Source: Bacillota bacterium
GTDB taxonomy: Bacteria > Bacillota > Clostridia > Tissierellales > Peptoniphilaceae
Assembly: GCA_023418835.1 (NCBI GenBank)
Contig: JAEZYW010000162.1
Location: 1 to 11,113, forward strand
Reading direction: 5' to 3'
DNA length: 11,113 nucleotides
Shown: one piece after another, positions 1 through 5,981 of the stretch
How the letters are laid out: the number at the start of each line of letters is the position of its first letter
How positions within the stretch are numbered: position 1 is the first letter of the stretch
Position numbers and translations under genes: made by a program
Notes under the pieces: model-generated
Seen by the model: only the letters and a program-made list of their open reading frames with translations
What the model was told of the DNA's origin: nothing
The model's database searches: none

Positions 1-1337
1 GTATCTAATTCACCGTATTTTGAAGAAATAGATACGAGGTTATTTGGTAAAACTGTAAAACCCCCGTATTCATCTATTTGAACAAGTCTGTCGTTTATGA
101 GTTTTCCTAAAAAACTCTCATTTAAATATATAGATTTCATAGATAAATCCAAACCAGTTGCATTTAAAACCCAATCTACCTTTTTCTTAACGGATCTCAT
201 ATTATTTTCCTCTGATAAAAGATAGAAACGGCCTTCCTTTTCACTATGTTTAATGTCTTCAATATTTTCTAAAAATTCCAAAATACCAGATCTGCCTGCT
301 TCTACTAAAATTTTTCCAGTGGGAAGGGGTAGAGGTCCTGCAAAAACTTGGATAATATCTTCGTATTTTTCTTTGTATTTTTTTCTATCCCTTTTATGAA
401 ATTTAAGCCAAGCAAAATTAAAGGCATCAGCAGTATCTGCAAGATAGTTTTGGGCAAGGATTAACTCCTCATTTTTTTCCAAAGATAATTCCAGTCCTTC
501 AAGGCCATTGACGTATTTTTTCAAAAGAATATTAAAATCAATTTTTAGATTTTTTATATCCCTTTCAATTAGCTTATCAAAGTCTTCAAAGGAAATGTGA
601 TCGTTATTATCTTTTGCTATAGCTTTTAAATTATCTAAAGTAAGATTTTCTATTTTTACATTGACTACCTTCATGCGCATAGAGGGTATGGTATTTTCTC
701 TGGAAAACATATAAATTTTTCTTATTTTCTTTTCATTTATAAGATATCTTCCTATATCAACTGCAGAAAGACTAGTTCCTATAATGCAAACTACATCCCC
801 TTCTTTTATGTCCTTTAATTTTTCTCTTGCAGGATAAATTTCTTCAATATAATTTTTGTTGCCCTTTAAATCATAAAAATCCATGTGGGGCAGTTCACCA
901 GCACAAAGATGCACTCTATCGTAAACCTTGCTACCAGATTTTGTAGTAAGTTTCCATTTTTTATCTCTTTCTATCCATTTCAAGTCAGAAACTTCTTCAT
1001 AAAAAATATTGGCGTTGAGGTTTTTTAAAGTGTTTTCAAGTCTTTTACTAGAATATTTTCCAAATAAATTTCTAGGAACGTATTCTTCATTAGTAATCTC
1101 ATTTTCTATTATCCAATCATTAAAATCCTTCATATTCTCATAGTCATAGCTAATTTTGTTTCGTTTTACATTTATAAGTATTTCATCAGAATCTTCTCTA
1201 AAAGGATATCCTTTACCGAAACTCTTTTTACTATCATAACAGTCAATTTTTATATTATTAGGGTTTATTTCTTTTTCGTAAGCATAAGCCACTCCCATGC
1301 CGGCAATACCCATTCCTATTATTGCGACTTTCTCCAC
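1..1337 (-). CDS. FAD/NAD(P)-binding oxidoreductase-like protein, C-terminus cut by window edge
   Basis: An open frame on the minus strand runs without a stop from a GTG at 1337 to base 3, giving at least 445 residues; the C-terminus lies outside the window. GTG is chosen because a GGAGG site (1344-1348) lies 6 bases upstream; the ATG at 1350 is out of frame. Residues 4-20 (VAIIGMGIAGMGVAYAY) form a Rossmann dinucleotide fold with the GxGxxG pattern. They are followed by DSKKSFGKGYPF and an ILIN segment, as in the FAD_NAD_binding_9 type (a 'fGrGxPY...LN' signature). A second nucleotide-binding-like strand, CIIGTSLSAVDIG, lies near residue 185, and an NATGLDLSM segment lies towards the end, as in flavin-dependent reductases. 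The substrate is unknown. It is divergent from the Fe-S operon, but I see no proof of a functional link. Family confidence is fair; the specific reaction cannot be given. Confidence 0.78.
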   Translation of the reverse strand, partial: MEKVAIIGMGIAGMGVAYAYEKEINPNNIKIDCYDSKKSFGKGYPFREDSDEILINVKRNKISYDYENMKDFNDWIIENEITNEEYVPRNLFGKYSSKRLENTLKNLNANIFYEEVSDLKWIERDKKWKLTTKSGSKVYDRVHLCAGELPHMDFYDLKGNKNYIEEIYPAREKLKDIKEGDVVCIIGTSLSAVDIGRYLINEKKIRKIYMFSRENTIPSMRMKVVNVKIENLTLDNLKAIAKDNNDHISFEDFDKLIERDIKNLKIDFNILLKKYVNGLEGLELSLEKNEELILAQNYLADTADAFNFAWLKFHKRDRKKYKEKYEDIIQVFAGPLPLPTGKILVEAGRSGILEFLENIEDIKHSEKEGRFYLLSEENNMRSVKKKVDWVLNATGLDLSMKSIYLNESFLGKLINDRLVQIDEYGGFTVLPNNLVSISSKYGELD

Positions 1338-1431
1338 AAAATCCCTCCATTAATTGATAGATTAATATATTATCTACTTACCCAAATATAGAAAAATAAA
1401 GAACTTTCGATTTATAAAGCCCTCAAGTGAT

Positions 1432-1460
1432 AATAAGCTGGGAATTTATTTAAATAAGCT
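1432..1460. repeat. Direct repeat AATAAGCT, two copies 21 bp apart, flanking a palindrome
   Basis: AATAAGCT occurs at 1432-1439 and 1453-1460, a 21-bp period or about two helical turns. Between the copies lies the perfect palindrome TTATTTAAATAA (1446-1457). The element lies in the 241-bp divergent region between the oxidoreductase-like gene and the Rrf2 regulator, so it could be a regulator-binding site. In DNA this AT-rich, chance is a real alternative. Confidence 0.3.
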
Positions 1461-1501
1461 ACAGATGAAATGAAAATTAAGGCATAAATTGTAAATAACT
1501 G

Positions 1502-1530
1502 TTGATTTTTCGTCCATCAGGGTATATTAT
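1502..1530 (+). promoter_or_regulatory. Sigma-A-type promoter of the Fe-S operon, with possible operator
   Basis: TTGATT (1502-1507) and TATTAT (1525-1530) are separated by 17 bases and lie about 50 bases before the regulator start. An imperfect dyad, CTGTTGA (1499-1505) and CCATCAG (1514-1520), overlaps the -35 and spacer. It is a candidate site for autoregulation by the Rrf2 protein, but it does not match a known IscR consensus that I can recall. Confidence 0.5.
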
Positions 1531-1578
1531 ATTAAATGCATAGTAATTTAGTTGGAATTAAAAAAGAGGGGTGATTTG

Positions 1579-1971
1579 ATGAAGCTATCTACTAAGGGGC
1601 GATATGGTTTAATGGCTATGGAAGTATTAAAAGACGCTTATGGAGAGGGTCCAGTGTCTGTAAATACAATAGCAACTGAAAAAAATATCTCTGAGGCTTA
1701 TTTAGAGCAACTCTTCTCACTTCTCAGAAGGAACGGATTGATTACATCTATCCGTGGTGCTCAGGGAGGCTACGAATTAGCTAGGCCGCCTGAAGAAATA
1801 TCAATAGGAGAAGTTATTCGTTCTTTAGAAGGTGATGTGGAGCTTTCGTGTTGTGACGGCAATACGCCATCATGCAGTGAAGATGCACCTTGTAGGATGA
1901 AATCTGTCCTAGATAGGATAGAAGACAGTATTTCTGAAATTACTGATTCTATCAGTTTATCAGAATTATAG
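1579..1971 (+). CDS. iscR: Rrf2 family transcriptional regulator (IscR-like)
   Basis: 130 residues. The ATG at 1579 is preferred over the TTG at 1552 because GAGGGG (1566-1571) sits 7 bases upstream and because the family begins with MKLSTKGRYGL. Residues 1-70 form the winged helix-turn-helix: IATEKNISEAYLEQLFSLLR is the recognition region and SIRGAQGGYELARP the wing. The Fe-S loop holds C91, C92, C99 and C105. The last three match the three-Cys spacing of IscR-type sensors. The position three residues after C105, where E. coli IscR has its His ligand, is Lys108, so the fourth ligand must differ. It is the first gene of a regulator-desulfurase-scaffold operon, 19 bases before iscS. It probably senses Fe-S status and represses the operon; this is inferred from the family. 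A cysteine-responsive CymR-like role is a less likely alternative, given the Cys cluster. Confidence 0.92.
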   Translation: MKLSTKGRYGLMAMEVLKDAYGEGPVSVNTIATEKNISEAYLEQLFSLLRRNGLITSIRGAQGGYELARPPEEISIGEVIRSLEGDVELSCCDGNTPSCSEDAPCRMKSVLDRIEDSISEITDSISLSEL

Positions 1972-1990
1972 TAAATTAATGGGGGGAACA

Positions 1991-3178
1991 ATGAAAGAAT
2001 TAATATATATGGACAATGCAGCGACTACTAAAGTTTCTGAATCAGTTTTCGAAGGAATGATTCCATATTTTAGAGAAAATTATGGAAATCCGTCTAGCAT
2101 TTATTCCATAGGACAAGTGAGTAAAAAAGCTATTACAGATTCTAGAGAAAAAGTAGCAAAAGCATTAAATGCAGATCCAAAAGAAATATTTTTTACTGGA
2201 TCTGGAACTGAAGCAGACAATTGGGCTTTAAGAGCCTATGCTGAAGGAAATAAAAATAAAGGCAATCACATTATTACTACAAAAATAGAACATCACGCAA
2301 TTTTGCATGTATGCGAATATTTGGAAAAGAATGGATTTGAAGTGACTTACCTAGATGTGGATAGTGAAGGTTTTATTGATTTGAAGGAATTAGAAGAAGC
2401 AATTAAACCTGAAACCATATTAATTTCAATAATGTTTGCTAACAATGAAATAGGAACAATTCAACCAATTAAAGAAATTGGAGAAATTGCAAAAAAACAC
2501 AATATTGCTTTTCATACCGATTCAGTACAAGCAGCGGGAATTTTAGATATAGATGTTAAGGAATTAAATATAGATATGTTGTCACTTTCTGCACATAAAT
2601 TCCACGGTCCAAAAGGAGTAGGAGTTTTATACGTGAGAAAAGGCATTAAACTTCCACCTTTTATGATTGGTGGAGGCCAAGAAAGGGGCAAAAGAGGAAG
2701 TACTGAAAATGTTGCAGGAATAGTAGGATTGGGAATCGCTTTAGAAGAAGCAAAAGCTAACTCTGAAAAAGAGAGAAAAGAGCTAAAGGAATTGAGAGAT
2801 TATCTAATTGAAAAAATGTTAGAGACAGTTCCTCATTCTAGATTGAATGGCCCTAGAGGAGACAAGAGACTACCTGGAAATACAAATTTTGCCTTTGAGT
2901 TTATTGAGGGAGAATCTTTGTTATTGCTTTTAGACAGCTTTGGAATATGTGGTTCCAGTGGAAGTGCTTGTACTTCAGGAAGTTTAGATCCTTCCCACGT
3001 TTTACTGTCAATAGGGTTGCCCCATGAAATTGCTCATGGTTCCTTGAGATTATCATTAAGTACAGAAAATACAAAAGAACAAATAGATTATGTAGTGGAA
3101 AAAACTGCTCAAGTAGTTCAAAGACTTAGGGACATGAGTCCGCTATATGAAGATTATTTAAAAGGAGTTGAAAAGTAA
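1991..3178 (+). CDS. iscS: Cysteine desulfurase (IscS/NifS)
   Basis: 395 residues, the usual length for the class I NifS/IscS type. It is a PLP enzyme that converts L-cysteine to L-alanine and passes persulfide sulfur to the scaffold. The ATG at 1991 is used; the earlier ATG at 1979 overlaps the G-rich ribosome-binding run (1980-1985). The N-terminus (YMDNAATT) is diagnostic. The PLP-binding Lys is K203 in SLSAHKFHGPKG, and HTDSVQA supplies the cofactor-contacting residues. The catalytic Cys is C327 in GSACTSGS, in the longer flexible loop typical of class I enzymes. The stop overlaps the start of iscU by one base (TAATG), implying translational coupling. It acts in the cytoplasm for Fe-S assembly and probably also supplies sulfur for tRNA thiolation, though no mnmA gene is visible here. 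The NifS or IscS name is a matter of convention. Confidence 0.95.
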   Translation: MKELIYMDNAATTKVSESVFEGMIPYFRENYGNPSSIYSIGQVSKKAITDSREKVAKALNADPKEIFFTGSGTEADNWALRAYAEGNKNKGNHIITTKIEHHAILHVCEYLEKNGFEVTYLDVDSEGFIDLKELEEAIKPETILISIMFANNEIGTIQPIKEIGEIAKKHNIAFHTDSVQAAGILDIDVKELNIDMLSLSAHKFHGPKGVGVLYVRKGIKLPPFMIGGGQERGKRGSTENVAGIVGLGIALEEAKANSEKERKELKELRDYLIEKMLETVPHSRLNGPRGDKRLPGNTNFAFEFIEGESLLLLLDSFGICGSSGSACTSGSLDPSHVLLSIGLPHEIAHGSLRLSLSTENTKEQIDYVVEKTAQVVQRLRDMSPLYEDYLKGVEK

Positions 3179-3594
3179 TGTATTCAGAAAAAGTAATGGA
3201 TCATTTTATGAATCCTAGAAATATGGGAGAAATTGAAAACGCAAGTGGTGTAGGAGAAGTTGGAAACCCAACTTGTGGCGATATAATGAAAGTTTATTTA
3301 GACATCGATGGTGACATCATTAAAGATGTAAAATTCAAAACTTTTGGATGCGGTTCTGCAATTGCAACTTCTTCTATGGCTACAGAAATGATAAAAGGAA
3401 AAACTATCAAAGAGGCTATGGAAGTAACAAACAAAGCTGTAGCAGAAGCACTAGACGGGCTTCCACCTGTGAAAATGCACTGTTCAGTATTGGCAGAGCA
3501 AGCAGTAAAAGCGGCTTTACTAGATTATGCACAAAAAGAAGGAATAGAAATTGAAGGCTTAGAAGATTTCGATTTTAGCGATCCAGATCATTAA
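3178..3594 (+). CDS. iscU: Fe-S cluster assembly scaffold IscU (NifU N-terminal type)
   Basis: 138 residues, the usual IscU size. The scaffold builds a [2Fe-2S] cluster from IscS sulfur and passes it to apo-proteins. Cluster ligands are visible: C33 and D35 in NPTCGD, C58 in TFGCGSA, and H101-C102 in KMHCSVLAE. The LPPVK motif at 95-99 is the segment that HscA recognises in enterobacterial IscU, although no hscA or hscB lies in this window. No C-terminal Nfu or ferredoxin-like domain is fused; the last about 20 residues are an acidic tail (GLEDFDFSDPDH). The gene starts on the last base of the iscS stop, has no separate ribosome-binding site of note, and is followed 10 bases later by a strong terminator, so it ends the operon. 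Identification is firm. Confidence 0.95.
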   Translation: MYSEKVMDHFMNPRNMGEIENASGVGEVGNPTCGDIMKVYLDIDGDIIKDVKFKTFGCGSAIATSSMATEMIKGKTIKEAMEVTNKAVAEALDGLPPVKMHCSVLAEQAVKAALLDYAQKEGIEIEGLEDFDFSDPDH

Positions 3595-3604
3595 TAATTT
3601 ATAA

Positions 3605-3639
3605 AAAAGGGGTGAAAAAGTCACCCCTTTTCTTTTTTT
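3605..3639 (+). terminator. Intrinsic terminator of the iscR-iscS-iscU operon
   Basis: A perfect 11-bp stem, AAAAGGGGTGA (3605-3615) against TCACCCCTTTT (3621-3631), with a 5-base loop, followed by C and seven T. The A-run on the 5' side could let it also work on the opposite strand. Confidence 0.93.
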
Positions 3640-3643
3640 GGGG

Positions 3644-3649
3644 TATAAT
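3644..3649 (+). promoter_or_regulatory. TATAAT -10 box just before the RelA/SpoT-like gene
   Basis: A consensus TATAAT lies right after the terminator U-tract. The -35 region would fall inside the terminator stem and shows no TTGACA-like match. Transcription would start near 3656, at the GGAGG ribosome-binding site (3656-3660), so the leader would be only about 10 bases. It is a good -10 but an incomplete promoter. Confidence 0.4.
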
Positions 3650-3666
3650 AATAGTGGAGGTATTTA

Positions 3667-5019
3667 TTGCATATGAAATTGGAAATTATTGAGTACGTAG
3701 AAGAGGCGATGGATAAAATCTCGGCTGATTCTTTCGACTTGGATATTGCTAAAAGAGATATAGAAATGCTTTTAGAAGGTTTCTTGAGAGAAGAGGACTA
3801 TTATTTAAACGTAATTTCTAGAGTTAAGTCACCACAAAGCGTAAAAGAAAAAATTTTAAAACAAGATTTATATAAAAAGTACGACACAGTAGATGGATTG
3901 TTAAATGGAATATCAGATATAGTTGGAATTAGGATTGAGTGCAGATTTATTCACGATGAGGAAAAGGTTTACAACAGATTAGTGGAATTATTCGACATAC
4001 ACGTGGGCAAGGGTTTTTATACTTGTATGGAGAATAAAAAGGTGGCTTTAAAACTAGATGAGCCACAACCTCAATATCAAAAAAATGGGTTTGAGATTTA
4101 CAAAATAGACGGCCACTACATAGGCAAAGATACAGTTTATAATTTTGAACTACAAATTAAATCCCTGGTAAATAATTTTTGGGGAGATATAGAACACAGA
4201 ATTCTTTATAAAAATTACAATTATCTATTAAGTGAAACTTTTATAAAAGATATGATGGGTTCTATAAAAGAAAATCTTACTCTAATTGACAAACAATTGA
4301 GAGTTGTTTATGACCACGTATTTAATTTACAAACCAATCGGGAAAATGGAGTTGAACAGATTAAAGATATCATAAAGAAAATGACTTATGATATTTACTT
4401 CTATAAAATTCGAACTCAATTGGGATTTGTGGTGGATTTTAGAAGTATTGTAGATTTAATAGTCGAGTATGTATTTATGAAAGAAAACGGGGAAGGTCAA
4501 AAGCGAATAGGAAAAGACTTTTTAGATTTATTGAAAAAACTTTCAGGTACTCTTGAAAGACAACAGAATTTTGACGAAGTGATAGAGTTGCCTAGAAAGC
4601 CCGTTTTTAAAGAGAAAAATGAGATAATAATCGGAAAACATTTAGTTGATGTAATAAACAAGGATTTCAGATGGAATGTTTTTTTCCGAATTGTATTTGA
4701 CATAGAAGAAGGAGATAAGACAGAAGTTTTAGAAGATTTCGTAAGATATCTTAGAATACGCTTTGAAAATATAGCAAAGTGTAGCGTTAGACAAAGTAGG
4801 TTTGCAATTGGAAATGAAGATGAAGCTTCAGAATTTATTTTAGATGCAATAATTGAAAGCTTTATAAGAGATTTAGATGCAGAAAACTTAGATGAAAAGA
4901 CCCTTATCTCTTTAAAACAAAATATACAGGGATATTTATTAGGTATAATTTCTTGGGAAGAATGGGAACAACACAAAGCTGGAATTAGGGAAGGGATATT
5001 GTCATTTAAAGCAGAATGA
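3667..5019 (+). CDS. RelA/SpoT-domain nucleotidyltransferase-like protein with altered acceptor site
   Basis: 450 residues. GGAGG (3656-3660) is 6 bases from the TTG at 3667 and 12 from the ATG at 3673. I take the TTG start, but the ATG, two residues shorter, is possible. Residues about 45-185 match the synthetase core of small alarmone synthetases. SRVKSPQSV (51-59) gives the ATP-contacting R52 and K54, SDIVGIRI (83-90) the metal Asp D84, and ELQIKS (161-166) the catalytic Glu E161 and Q163, followed by WGDIEHRILYK. The guanine-binding motif, normally NGYxSxH, reads NGFEIYK (140-146): the stacking Tyr is Phe and the His is Lys. Residues 186-450 are charged, probably helical, and match nothing I recognise; no HD, TGS or ACT domain is seen. 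It probably transfers pyrophosphate to an unknown acceptor, is a divergent (p)ppGpp synthetase, or is inactive. It stands alone between a terminator and a new promoter. Confidence 0.75.
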   Translation: MHMKLEIIEYVEEAMDKISADSFDLDIAKRDIEMLLEGFLREEDYYLNVISRVKSPQSVKEKILKQDLYKKYDTVDGLLNGISDIVGIRIECRFIHDEEKVYNRLVELFDIHVGKGFYTCMENKKVALKLDEPQPQYQKNGFEIYKIDGHYIGKDTVYNFELQIKSLVNNFWGDIEHRILYKNYNYLLSETFIKDMMGSIKENLTLIDKQLRVVYDHVFNLQTNRENGVEQIKDIIKKMTYDIYFYKIRTQLGFVVDFRSIVDLIVEYVFMKENGEGQKRIGKDFLDLLKKLSGTLERQQNFDEVIELPRKPVFKEKNEIIIGKHLVDVINKDFRWNVFFRIVFDIEEGDKTEVLEDFVRYLRIRFENIAKCSVRQSRFAIGNEDEASEFILDAIIESFIRDLDAENLDEKTLISLKQNIQGYLLGIISWEEWEQHKAGIREGILSFKAE

Positions 5020-5037
5020 TTTCTTAATAAAAACTGA

Positions 5038-5065
5038 TTGAAATATATGAAAAATGGGGTACAAT
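5038..5065 (+). promoter_or_regulatory. Sigma-A promoter of the DUF1292 gene
   Basis: TTGAAA (5038-5043) and TACAAT (5060-5065) have a 16-base spacer, each with one mismatch to consensus. The expected start near 5072 leaves a leader of about 29 bases containing AGGAGG (5089-5094). Confidence 0.65.
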
Positions 5066-5100
5066 TAAAATAGAGATTCAAGAATAATAGGAGGTTTTCA

Positions 5101-5475
5101 ATGACAGATAAAGATATTAATGGATGTGGATGCGGAAGCGAATGTGGATATGACCACGATCACGATCACGATCACAATCACGAAGGTATTGAATTAGAAA
5201 CTATCGTTTTAACATTTGAAGATGAAGAAGGAAACGAAGAAGAGGTAGAATGTGGAGTATTGGGAATTTTTGACGTTGAAGAAAATTCTTATATAGCTTT
5301 AGTTGTACCAGAAGACGAAGACGGAGAAGAAGCATTCTACATTTATAGATACGAAGAAGAAGAGGACGGAACTCCTGTTCTTGATGTAATCGAAGAGGAA
5401 GAAGAATTCGAAAAGGTGAATGACGTTTTCGAAGAGCTATTTTTCGTAGAGGATTTTGAAGAAGAAGAAGTATAA
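5101..5475 (+). CDS. DUF1292 family protein with Cys/His/Asp-rich N-terminal tail
   Basis: 124 residues, very acidic. AGGAGG lies 6 bases before the ATG. Residues about 30-100 carry the DUF1292 (YrzB-like) pattern: IVLTFEDEEGNEEEVECGVLGIF, then a SYIALVVPED strand and AFYIYRYEE. The rest of the C-terminus is Glu-rich. The first 29 residues differ from the plain family: a Cys cluster (C9, C11, C15) followed by alternating Asp and His from D18 to H27, with five His. This resembles metal-binding tails, so zinc, nickel or copper binding is possible, but that is inference. The family has no established biochemical role. The gene has its own promoter and a terminator-like hairpin 12 bases after its stop, so it is probably monocistronic with some read-through. 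Confidence 0.85.
   Translation: MTDKDINGCGCGSECGYDHDHDHDHNHEGIELETIVLTFEDEEGNEEEVECGVLGIFDVEENSYIALVVPEDEDGEEAFYIYRYEEEEDGTPVLDVIEEEEEFEKVNDVFEELFFVEDFEEEEV
5152..5181 (+). repeat. Five tandem 6-bp units encoding the Asp-His run
   Basis: The units are GACCAC, GATCAC three times and AATCAC, encoding DHDHDHDHNH. Because the unit is 6 bp, slippage would change the His-rich tail length without breaking the frame. Confidence 0.85.
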
Positions 5476-5486
5476 ATTATTAAAGT

Positions 5487-5515
5487 GAGGGGATTATTAA
5501 GTTAATCCTCTTTTT
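5487..5515 (+). terminator. Intrinsic terminator or attenuator between DUF1292 and peroxiredoxin genes
   Basis: The stem GAGGGGATTA (5487-5496) pairs with TAATCCTCT (5503-5511), including G-T wobble, across a 6-base loop, and is followed by a T-run to 5515. It lies only 5 bases before the GGAGG of the peroxiredoxin gene. The 3' arm (ATCCTC, 5505-5510) can also pair with GAGGAT of that ribosome-binding site (5522-5527), which would give an alternative structure. Confidence 0.65.
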
Positions 5516-5529
5516 AATAAGGAGGATAA

Positions 5530-5973
5530 ATGAATTATAATTTTAATTTAAATAGTAGCCAAAGAGAAGAAGTTAGCCTTGATAATTACAAAGGTAAGAA
5601 ATTAGTTTTATATTTTTATCCTAAAAACAACACGCCAGGTTGTACTATGGAAGCAATAGAATTTGGTGAACTTTATGAAGAGTTTAAAAATCTAGGAGCT
5701 GAAGTTGTAGGGATAAGCAGAGATGGAGTAAAATCTCATCAAAATTTTACAAAAAAGCACGAACTACCTTTTGAATTGTTGTCTGATAAAGATCGAGAAA
5801 TTAGTGGGCAGTACGGTCTTTTAACTCCAACTAAAATGTATGGAAAAGACGCCATAAAAACTGAAAGGGCTACTTTTATTTTTGACGAAAATTCTAATAT
5901 GATAAAAGAATTTAGGGATGTAAAACCACAAGGACATGCCCAAGAAGTCTTAGATTATTTAAAATCTTTGTAA
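5530..5973 (+). CDS. bcp: Peroxiredoxin, PrxQ/BCP type, single-Cys
   Basis: 147 residues, typical for the bacterioferritin comigratory protein family. It reduces hydrogen peroxide and organic peroxides in the cytoplasm using a thiol donor. The peroxidatic Cys is C38 in NTPGCTMEA, with the conserved T35 and P36 and the supporting Arg R113 in TERATFIFDE. In 2-Cys members a resolving Cys lies five residues after C38; here that position is I43, and there is no other Cys in the protein. It must therefore work as a 1-Cys enzyme or be resolved by an outside thiol. The start is the ATG 4 bases after GGAGG (5521-5525). It follows a terminator-like hairpin directly and precedes the radical SAM gene by 8 bases, so the two form an operon. 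Family call is firm. Confidence 0.92.
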   Translation: MNYNFNLNSSQREEVSLDNYKGKKLVLYFYPKNNTPGCTMEAIEFGELYEEFKNLGAEVVGISRDGVKSHQNFTKKHELPFELLSDKDREISGQYGLLTPTKMYGKDAIKTERATFIFDENSNMIKEFRDVKPQGHAQEVLDYLKSL

Positions 5974-5981
5974 CTTCAATC

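Noticed and set aside
1..1337. Oxidoreductase-like gene as a pseudogene
   Set aside because: The frame is open throughout the visible 445 codons; its missing end is only the window boundary.
1552..1578. N-terminal extension of the Rrf2 regulator from TTG at 1552
   Set aside because: No ribosome-binding site precedes it, whereas the ATG at 1579 has GAGGGG at good spacing and matches the family N-terminus.
3348..3554. Plus-strand open frame inside iscU
   Set aside because: It is in another frame of a confident IscU gene, with no ribosome-binding site and no coherent protein features.
3667..5019. RelA/SpoT-like gene as a toxin-antitoxin system
   Set aside because: Toxic SAS genes are usually short and paired with a small antitoxin gene; this protein is 450 residues and has no such partner next to it.
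4497..5081. Minus-strand open frame of 194 codons across the RelA/SpoT-like gene
   Set aside because: It lies opposite a well-supported gene, its translation is Ser/Phe/Ile-rich like a reverse shadow of AT-rich code, and no ribosome-binding site or domain is seen.
5152..5181. GATCAC tandem repeat as a CRISPR-like or restriction-type array
   Set aside because: It is a 6-bp coding repeat for Asp-His with no spacers.
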